Shown here: positions 58,575-64,000 of the stretch, piece after piece
How the letters are laid out: every line of letters begins with the position of its first letter
Position numbering within the stretch: position 1 is the first letter of the stretch
Source of the DNA: Streptomyces sp. AP-93
GTDB taxonomy: Bacteria; Actinomycetota; Actinomycetes; Streptomycetales; Streptomycetaceae
Length of the DNA: 64,000 bases
NCBI RefSeq assembly: GCF_022808175.1
Contig: NZ_JALGBX010000001.1
Location: 310,001-374,000 of the forward strand
Direction of reading: 5' to 3'
Made by a program: the position numbers and the translations under genes
Notes under the pieces: model-generated
The model's database searches: none
Told to the model about the DNA's origin: nothing
What the model saw: the letters and a program-made list of their open reading frames with translations, nothing else

Positions 58575-59858
58575 TCAGATGGCGGCGGGCGCCTTCTTGT
58601 ACCAGTCGGTGATGACCTTGGTCAGGTGGACGATGTTCTGCTGGCGCATGATCGGCGCGGACGCGTTGGGCTCGAAGTCGTCCTTCGCATCGGTGGTGAG
58701 CCAGATGCTGTTCTCCGAGACCGGGGCGGTCATGTGGCGGTCCAGGCGCTTGAAGAACTCCTGGATGTCGCCGTCCTCGGCGCCTTCCTCCTTGATGTTG
58801 CGGTAGACGCCACCGAGGACGCGAAGCATGCCGACGGAGCCGAGGAGGGAGTTCGAGCGAAGCAGCATGGCCTTGGTGGGCGGGGCCGCCGGCTCGTCCT
58901 TCTTCTTGACGGACAGGGCCGGGTCGTAGTTGTCGACGTCCTCCTCCGTGATCGCCGCGAGGTCGGTGAAGGAGGTGGAGGCGATGTCCAGGAAGCCGCG
59001 GACGTTCTCGATGACCTCGGTGTCCGTCAGCGCCTCGACCTTCTTGTTCATCCGTCCGCCGGGTCCGGCGATGACGGCCCGGGTGATGTCCGCGACGTGC
59101 TTGACGCCCATGAAGTTGCGGTTGGCCAGGGTCATACGGTCGCGCTCGATGTCGATCTTCCCCGCGAAGAGGGGGTGGGCGACGATGTCGGTGAGCGTGC
59201 GGTTGGCGATGCGGGAGGTGTCGAAGCGGGCTCGGACGGCGCCGGAGATGCCCTTGGCGTTGTCGGCCACGTCCACGAACATCTGCTGGCCCTTGACCGC
59301 GTCGGTCTCGACGTAGATGTCCACGCCGACGAACTCCTCCTTGAGGCGTTGGAGCTGGCGGATCAGGCCCTCCCGGTCAGCCTCCAGCTTCTCCTTCTTG
59401 GCGGGGCTGGCGCGGAACACCTCGCGGTCGACACGTGCGATGTCGTCCGTGATCCGCTTCTTCTCCAGGTGGATACCGAGGACTCGGTGCTGTCCGTCGA
59501 TCGTGACGAGCCGTCCGATGCCGCCGATGGCCCACGGGACGGTGAGGTAGCCGACGGTCCCGTCCGCGCTGATCGGCTCGAACCGGCAGCCGCCGGTGTC
59601 GCGGATGAGCAGGGCCGGCGCGACCCAGCCCGGGTTTTCGGCGAGGTAGTGGCTGAACCCCTTGGCGTGGATGAGGTCGACCTGGCGGTTGTCCGGGTCG
59701 GGCTTGGACGGGTCGGGGAGCGGGAGGATGACCGGCAGTTCGGCCAGCGGGACACGCGTCGTGTAGACGGTGCGACCTCCCTGCTTCGTCCGTATGGCCA
59801 GGAAAGTGGACTCCTCGCGGGTCAGCGACAGGCGCGAGGAGTCGATGGTGATGGACAT
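58575..59858 (-). CDS. DGQHR-domain (DndB-like) protein 2
   Basis: A 427-residue protein with 'VTIDGQHRVLGI' (DGQHR at 121-125) and the later 'QQMFVDVADNAKGISGAVRARFDTS', the N/A-K-G-I block of the DndB/DGQHR superfamily. It also has 'GKIDIERDRMTLANRNFMGVKHVADITRAVI'. Its body is only loosely similar to protein 1 at 26.7 kb. It lies outside the integrase, between int and the chromosome, so it may be element cargo or an older resident. Function is unknown; regulation of DNA modification or a nuclease-like role are family-level possibilities. Confidence 0.82.
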   Translation of the reverse strand: MSITIDSSRLSLTREESTFLAIRTKQGGRTVYTTRVPLAELPVILPLPDPSKPDPDNRQVDLIHAKGFSHYLAENPGWVAPALLIRDTGGCRFEPISADGTVGYLTVPWAIGGIGRLVTIDGQHRVLGIHLEKKRITDDIARVDREVFRASPAKKEKLEADREGLIRQLQRLKEEFVGVDIYVETDAVKGQQMFVDVADNAKGISGAVRARFDTSRIANRTLTDIVAHPLFAGKIDIERDRMTLANRNFMGVKHVADITRAVIAGPGGRMNKKVEALTDTEVIENVRGFLDIASTSFTDLAAITEEDVDNYDPALSVKKKDEPAAPPTKAMLLRSNSLLGSVGMLRVLGGVYRNIKEEGAEDGDIQEFFKRLDRHMTAPVSENSIWLTTDAKDDFEPNASAPIMRQQNIVHLTKVITDWYKKAPAAI

Positions 59859-59962
59859 CTACAACATCCCTTCTGAGATGGCCGGTTGGCGTCCGGCTCT
59901 AACAAGGCGCAACGTTACGCAGCTTCCAGACTGTCCGTCAACTCTGCATGCAAACCTGCGAT

Positions 59963-59997
59963 TTAGCGCTTAAAGCAGGGAGGTTAGCGCGTAAAGC
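59963..59997. promoter_or_regulatory. Two 14-bp direct repeats 21 bp apart
   Basis: 'ttagcgcttaaagc' (59963) and 'ttagcgcgtaaagc' (59984) differ at one base and lie about 105 bp upstream of DGQHR gene 2. The 21-bp spacing mirrors the CTACGC array of DGQHR gene 1, suggesting an operator. Confidence 0.65.
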
Positions 59998-60289
59998 CTT
60001 CCCCGCTGCCGCGGAGGGTGGGGTGCCGCGAACCCGTCGTCGGGCGGTCCGGGCGGCGAATGCGGAAGAGAGTCTTGACTACTTACGGTTACCTCGACGG
60101 CTGGGCTCTTGCGGGGCCGGAGGGGGCCCGACCGCGGGCCGCCCGCAGGGGGCCGGCGCGCATCGAGGTCCGCATGTGCAGTGTTTGTGCAAGATGATCT
60201 TGTTTTGAGTGCATCGCCGCAGGTCAGTGGGATGTATGAGTAAATCTTCGACCTCTAAGCCGTGCCGTGCTGACGCACTGATCGCACGA

Positions 60290-60326
60290 AGCCCCGCCCC
60301 CTTCTCCGAGAAGGGGGCGGGGCTTT
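60290..60326 (+). terminator. Strong intrinsic terminator
   Basis: The arms 'agccccgccccctt' and 'aagggggcggggct' are followed by 'ttgtcg', just upstream of the MazG-like gene. Confidence 0.8.
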
Positions 60327-60350
60327 GTCGTGTGGCGCTAGCTTCGGGGG

Positions 60351-60668
60351 ATGGACGACACGTGGAAGACCATCGGGGCGCTCGTGGCGCGGTTCGACGC
60401 GCATGACCGGGAGCGCGGGGTGGCGCACGAGGAGAGCGTGACGCTGCAGATCCTGAAGATCGGGGAGGAGTTCGGGGAGGCCGCGCAGGCCGTCATCGGG
60501 GCCAAGGGAACCAATCCCCGCAAGGGGAACTCGCACACCTGGGCGGACGTGGAGGCGGAGGTCGCCGACGTCATCGTGACGGCGATGGTCGCGCTGGCCC
60601 GGATGCGGCCCGACGCCCCCGCCTTCTTCGCGGAGCACTTGAAGGAGAAGTCCGCCCGGTTCCTGTGA
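60351..60668 (+). CDS. MazG-like protein
   Basis: A 105-residue all-helical protein with 'LQILKIGEEFGEAAQAVIGAKGTNPRKG' and 'VEAEVADVIVTAMVALARM', the E-E-x-x-E ... E-x-x-D metal-binding arrangement of MazG-type nucleotide pyrophosphohydrolases. It presumably removes unwanted NTPs. First gene of the apparently conserved chromosome on the right. Confidence 0.85.
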   Translation: MDDTWKTIGALVARFDAHDRERGVAHEESVTLQILKIGEEFGEAAQAVIGAKGTNPRKGNSHTWADVEAEVADVIVTAMVALARMRPDAPAFFAEHLKEKSARFL

Positions 60669-60677
60669 CGGGTGTGC

Positions 60678-61331
60678 TCAGCGCATCAGGGGCATCGCGC
60701 CCGTGAGGTCGCGTAGGCAGCGGACCGCCAGTTCCGCGGGGGAGCCGGGGCCCGAGGGCGGGGTGTCCGTGGTGGACCAGAGCTCCAGGGAGATGCGGAT
60801 CGCGTCCGTGGCCGCCGCCGCGAGGAGGCGGACGGCGAGGGGTTCGGCGTCGGGGCCGGCGAGCCGGGCGACGACCGGGACCAGGCGCTCCTCGGAGTCC
60901 TGGTTGACCCGGTACCAGACGGCCCGCAGGGCCTCGTCGGTCGTGGCGGCGCGCAGCAGGCCGCGGGTGACCTCCAGGCCCTCGTCGAGGGCCTGGGGGC
61001 CGGTGAGGGAGCGGGTGACGGCGCGCTCCAGGGCCTCGGTGAGCGGGGTGCCGGGGTCCTCCTCGGCGAGCAGCGCGCGCCAGGCGTCGCCGCCGCCCGC
61101 GAGCAGGGGGGCGACGGCCTCCTGCTTGTTGCGGAAGTAGCGGTAGAAGGTGCGCAGTGCCACGCCCGCGCGGTGGGCGATGTCCTCGGCGGTGGTGCCG
61201 TCGGGGCCGTGCTCGGCGAAGAGTTCGCAGGCGGCGCGGGCGATGTCGAGCTGGGTCGCCGCCTTGCGGCGCTCGTTCAGCGACTGGGCTCCGGGGCCGG
61301 CCTGGGGAGAGTACGGACGAGGGGATCTCAC
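60678..61331 (-). CDS. TetR family regulator
   Basis: A 217-residue protein with the TetR HTH at about residues 25-70 ('DIARAACELFAEHGPDGTTAEDIAHRAGVALRTFYRYFRNKQEAV') and a helical ligand-binding C-terminus. GTG start. It is divergent from the SDR gene with an 86-bp shared control region, so it very likely represses that gene. Confidence 0.92.
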   Translation of the reverse strand: MRSPRPYSPQAGPGAQSLNERRKAATQLDIARAACELFAEHGPDGTTAEDIAHRAGVALRTFYRYFRNKQEAVAPLLAGGGDAWRALLAEEDPGTPLTEALERAVTRSLTGPQALDEGLEVTRGLLRAATTDEALRAVWYRVNQDSEERLVPVVARLAGPDAEPLAVRLLAAAATDAIRISLELWSTTDTPPSGPGSPAELAVRCLRDLTGAMPLMR

Positions 61332-61417
61332 CGGGGAAGGATACCTTGGCCCCGGGTCGCAATTGCATGTTTTGACAGGGTGGCAAAACGTGTCATGGCG
61401 CGAGTACGCTCCCCCTC
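61332..61417. promoter_or_regulatory. Divergent TetR/SDR promoter with inverted repeat
   Basis: 'gttttg' and 'caaaac' arms flank 'acagggtgg' around 61370-61388, overlapping a -35-like TTGACA (61372-61377). Likely TetR operator. Confidence 0.6.
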
Positions 61418-62188
61418 ATGAACCGTTACGAAGGACGTCGCGTCCTCATCACCGGCGGCGGCTCCGGCATCGGCCAGGCCACCGTCCACCGCATCCTCTC
61501 CGAGGGCGGCCGCGTCCACACCGTGGACGTCAACGAAGCCGGCCTCAAGGCCACCGCCGACCAGGCGGCAGCCGACGGGCACGCGGACCGCCTCACCACC
61601 GCGGTCCTCGACATATCCGACGAGGCCGCCGTCAAGGCGGGCGTGGCCGCCGCGGTCGACGCCCTCACCGGGATCGACGTGCTGGTCAACGCCGCGGGGA
61701 TCCTGCGCTCCGCGCACACCCACCAGACCACGCTCGAGTTCTGGAACAAGATCATCGCGGTGAACCTGACCGGTACGTTCCTGGTCATCCGCGAGTCGCT
61801 CCCGGCGCTGCTGGCGGGCGACCAGCCGGTCGTCGTCAACTTCAGCTCCACCTCGGCGTCCTTCGCCCACCCCTACATGAGCGCCTACGCGGCCAGCAAG
61901 GGCGGCATCCAGTCCATGACCCACGCGCTGGCCGCCGAGTACAGCAAGCAGGGGCTGCGCTTCGTCGCCGTCGCGCCCGGCTCCATCGAGAGCGGCATGA
62001 CCACCGGCACCGGCCCCGGCCTGCCCGAGGACACCGACTGGAGCCTGTTCGCCAAGCTCGCCCCGGCCCTCGGCCAGGGCTTCGCCGGCCCGCAGACGGT
62101 CGCCGGCGTCGTCGCCATGCTGGGCTCCGAGGACGGCGCCTTCATCACCGGCACGGAGATCCGCATCGACGGCGGCACGCACTACTGA
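61418..62188 (+). CDS. Short-chain dehydrogenase/reductase
   Basis: A 256-residue classical SDR: NAD(P) motif 'TGGGSGIG' (residues 12-19), 'NAAG' near 88, catalytic serine in 'SSTSASFAHP', 'YAASKGG' with the Y-x3-K pair, and 'PGSIESGM'. An acidic residue after the second strand ('VDVNEAG') favours NAD. Substrate unknown. Controlled by the divergent TetR. Confidence 0.93.
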   Translation: MNRYEGRRVLITGGGSGIGQATVHRILSEGGRVHTVDVNEAGLKATADQAAADGHADRLTTAVLDISDEAAVKAGVAAAVDALTGIDVLVNAAGILRSAHTHQTTLEFWNKIIAVNLTGTFLVIRESLPALLAGDQPVVVNFSSTSASFAHPYMSAYAASKGGIQSMTHALAAEYSKQGLRFVAVAPGSIESGMTTGTGPGLPEDTDWSLFAKLAPALGQGFAGPQTVAGVVAMLGSEDGAFITGTEIRIDGGTHY

Positions 62189-62204
62189 CGCAACGGCGGG
62201 GGCG

Positions 62205-62723
62205 TCAGCCCCTGAAGCGGTCCCACAGCCGGGGGAAGCGCTCCGCGAGCACGGCTTCGTTCTCGAAGTCCAGCGCAGCGCCCTCCGGCTCCGCCGCCTG
62301 CAGCGGGATCCCCAGATCCGGCGCGACCGACCCGGTCAGCTGCTCGTACGCCTCGTCAGCCGCGTACCCCAGCTCCTCGCCGTCCCCGTCGATCTCCTCG
62401 TCGAACTCGTCGAGGAGCTCCGCGAGCTGGTCCGGATCGTGCACCCCGCCCTCGAAGACCTCCCGGCCCTGGCCGATCAGCCAGCACCGGAAGTAGTCGA
62501 ACGCGTCGTCGCTGGCCCCGTCGAGCAGCACCCACGCCGCGCCCCACAGGTCCCAGGTGTAGGCCCGGTTGTACCGCGACTCGAAGTGCCGGGCGAAGTC
62601 CAGGACGGAGTCCGGGTCGAGCTGCGCCAGCCGCTCCACGAGCAACTCGGCGTGTTCCTCGGGGTCGCCCTCGGCGGCCTCGCGGGTACGGTCGACCATC
62701 TCCCAGAACTCCGTCTCGTCCAT
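62205..62723 (-). CDS. DUF4240 domain protein
   Basis: A 172-residue acidic protein with the DUF4240 pattern 'MDETEFWEMVDRTREAAEGDPEEHAELLVERLAQLDPDSVLDFARHFE' and 'LWGAAWVLLDGASDDAFDYFRCWLIGQGREVFEGGVHDPDQL'. Start ATG at 62723 (GTG at 62726 adjacent). Soluble, function unknown. Confidence 0.88.
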   Translation of the reverse strand: MDETEFWEMVDRTREAAEGDPEEHAELLVERLAQLDPDSVLDFARHFESRYNRAYTWDLWGAAWVLLDGASDDAFDYFRCWLIGQGREVFEGGVHDPDQLAELLDEFDEEIDGDGEELGYAADEAYEQLTGSVAPDLGIPLQAAEPEGAALDFENEAVLAERFPRLWDRFRG

Positions 62724-62816
62724 CACCGCTCAAGCATCACGGGTACACCCCCTCGCCGCCACCGCGCATGCCGCGAAAGGCCGGTCCGAGACCCCCGCAC
62801 GGCCGCATACTCGGAC

Positions 62817-62884
62817 CGGGAACGGGTGACCGGCGACCCGGCGGCCGGGAACGGGTGAGCGGGAACGGGTGACCGGGAACGGGC
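62817..62884 (+). repeat. Tandem 'cgggaacgggtga' repeats before the kinase gene
   Basis: Four near-identical copies of a 15-16-bp unit (cgggaacgggtgaccg and variants) lie between 62817 and 62884, just upstream of the kinase start. Possibly a slippage product or a regulator-binding cluster. Confidence 0.7.
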
Positions 62885-62903
62885 GGAGGGAAGGGGCACG
62901 GGG

Positions 62904-64000
62904 ATGCGGGGGGAATTGCTCGGAGGCCGATACCGGCTCGGAGAGCGCCTCGGCGGGGGCGGCATGGGCGAGGTCTGGGCCGCGGAGGACGTGCGCATGC
63001 GCCGGGCCGTCGCCGCCAAACTCGTCGACGCCGTACCCGGCCGGTACGGGGACCAGGTCGAGCGGCGCTTCGTCCACGAGGTGCGCTCCGCGGCGAACCT
63101 CCCGCACCGGCACACCGTGACCGTCCACGACTGCGGCGAGGACGTGGTGGCGGGCCGCCGGACCCTCTACCTGGTCATGGAGCACGTCGACGGCCGGGAC
63201 CTGAGGGCCGTCTTCCACTCCGGCCCGCGTCCGGCCTGGCACGAGGTCGCCGACTGGGCCGGCCAGATCGGGTCCGCGCTCGTCGCCGCGCACGCGCACG
63301 GCATCCTGCACCGGGACATCAAGCCGCAGAACGCCATGCTCACCGGCGAGGGCGTGGTCAAGGTGCTCGACTTCGGCCTCGCCAAGATCCTCCGCGAAAG
63401 CTTGCGCCTCGGCGAGCTCACCGCCGGCGGCACCGCGCTGGGCACGCTCCCCTACATGTCTCCCGAGCAGTGCCGCGGGGACCGGGGCATCGACCACCGC
63501 ACCGACCTCTACAGCCTCGGCTGCCTGCTCTACGAGGGCTTCACCGGGCGCCCGCCCTTCACGAACCCGGCCCCGCACGCCCTCCTGCGGCAGCAGCTCT
63601 ACGAGGCTCCGCGCCCGCTCACCGCCCGGAACGCGCCCGGTGTCCCGCCCGGCATCGCGGACCTGGTGGCGAGCCTGCTCGCCAAGGACCCCGCGCACCG
63701 CCCGCCGGACGCCGCCACGGTGGTGGCCCGGCTGCGCGCGGAGCTCCCGGACCCGGGTCCGGGGCCGGGCCCGCAGCCCCGTACGGCCGCGGCCGACGAG
63801 GCCGCCGCCGAGCTGCTGCGCCGGACCGAGCGGGAGGCCGGGGAGCTGCGCGCCAGGGTCGAGCGGGACGTCCGGCGCGTGCGCGAGCAGGCCGCCGAGG
63901 ACGTGGCCGCGGCCCGGGCGACCGCCCGCCGGATGCTGGACGAGGCGCAGGCGAACGCCATCGGGCTGCTGGAGCATGCCAAGGAGCGGGCCGACGCCCT
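62904..64000 (+). CDS. Ser/Thr protein kinase, N-terminal part
   Basis: The frame runs off the window; 365 residues are visible. Kinase motifs in order: glycine-rich 'LGGGGMGEV' (about 16-24), 'VAAKLV' with the ATP-binding lysine, 'YLVMEHVDG', catalytic 'HRDIKPQNAML', 'DFGLAK', 'GTLPYMSPEQ' and 'DLYSLGCLLYE'. After the domain come a Pro/Gly linker and a long coiled coil ('LRRTEREAGELRARVERDVRRVREQAAEDVAAARATARRML'), not the usual PASTA repeats. The ATG at 62904 follows 'ggaggg'. Hanks-type kinase with a cytoplasmic coiled-coil partner region. Confidence 0.93.
   Translation, partial: MRGELLGGRYRLGERLGGGGMGEVWAAEDVRMRRAVAAKLVDAVPGRYGDQVERRFVHEVRSAANLPHRHTVTVHDCGEDVVAGRRTLYLVMEHVDGRDLRAVFHSGPRPAWHEVADWAGQIGSALVAAHAHGILHRDIKPQNAMLTGEGVVKVLDFGLAKILRESLRLGELTAGGTALGTLPYMSPEQCRGDRGIDHRTDLYSLGCLLYEGFTGRPPFTNPAPHALLRQQLYEAPRPLTARNAPGVPPGIADLVASLLAKDPAHRPPDAATVVARLRAELPDPGPGPGPQPRTAAADEAAAELLRRTEREAGELRARVERDVRRVREQAAEDVAAARATARRMLDEAQANAIGLLEHAKERADA

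Larger units (their letters stand above)
59859..60350. other. Right-hand intergenic region, probable element-chromosome junction
   Basis: No gene is supported in these 492 bases. Present are a palindrome-like 'gcgcaacgttacgc' (about 59909), the paired repeats at 59963, 'ccgcaggtcag' (60215) and the terminator at 60290. The chromosomal gene order seems to resume at 60351. No tRNA gene or long direct repeat was found to define the attachment site. Confidence 0.45.

Overview
The window is high-GC actinobacterial DNA, almost certainly Streptomyces. Evidence: strong G/C bias at third codon positions, frequent GTG starts, a WhiB protein, a DUF2637 membrane protein, and a glnA gene preceded by a canonical GlnR operator. 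Both ends look like ordinary chromosome. At the left end are a DUF4191 gene (cut by the window), an RDD membrane protein and glnA. At the right end are a MazG-like protein, a TetR/SDR pair, a DUF4240 protein and a Ser/Thr kinase (cut by the window).

Roughly 4.6-60.2 kb is accessory DNA that I read as one large, composite integrative element inserted downstream of glnA. Its ends carry a multi-HTH replication/regulator-like protein with WhiB (5.1-7.1 kb) and an excisionase plus tyrosine integrase (56.9-58.5 kb). I could not identify convincing attachment sites or a tRNA target. A second, decayed large serine recombinase sits against the 3' end of the DUF4191 gene (0.3-2.3 kb), so this locus has been invaded more than once.

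Layout of the accessory DNA: 7.1-13.7 kb holds an orphan YefM/Phd-type antitoxin, an rRNA-leader-like antitermination sequence, and a string of tightly overlapping small genes around DUF2637/Spd-like membrane proteins, with no TraB/FtsK translocase visible. 13.7-19.6 kb holds a secreted tyrosine phosphatase, an anchored surface protein, a GNAT enzyme with an XRE/TPR regulator, and small element proteins. 19.8-25.1 kb is a compact RiPP gene cluster: two 2OG-Fe(II)-oxygenase-like proteins, a 52-residue candidate precursor peptide, a YcaO protein, a TfuA-like protein and an MFS exporter. This combination predicts a thioamidated peptide. TPR and NUDIX genes follow. 26.4-30.8 kb starts with five helically phased CTACGC boxes in front of a DGQHR/DndB-like gene, then unknown small genes.

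30.9-35.3 kb is a minus-strand operon ending in a DnaC-like ATPase (with a damaged Walker A motif) and two RepL-like winged-helix proteins. It lies next to paired palindromes and a symmetrical inverted array of 22-bp iteron-like repeats, a likely plasmid-type replication origin. 35.3-40.7 kb has unknown proteins and a second tyrosine recombinase. 40.9-46.6 kb is one 1897-residue protein with a cytosine-5 methyltransferase core and repeated PVAD linkers. 47-56.5 kb contains three members of an unusual family (tandem zinc ribbons plus a C-terminal GIY-YIG-like domain) and phage-tail relics, including a T4 gp26-like baseplate chaperone. A second DGQHR protein lies just right of the integrase.

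The best candidates for undescribed biology are the RiPP cluster, the zinc-ribbon/GIY-YIG trio, the modular methyltransferase, and the repeat-rich replication region. All functions are inferred by eye from sequence; no database search was possible.
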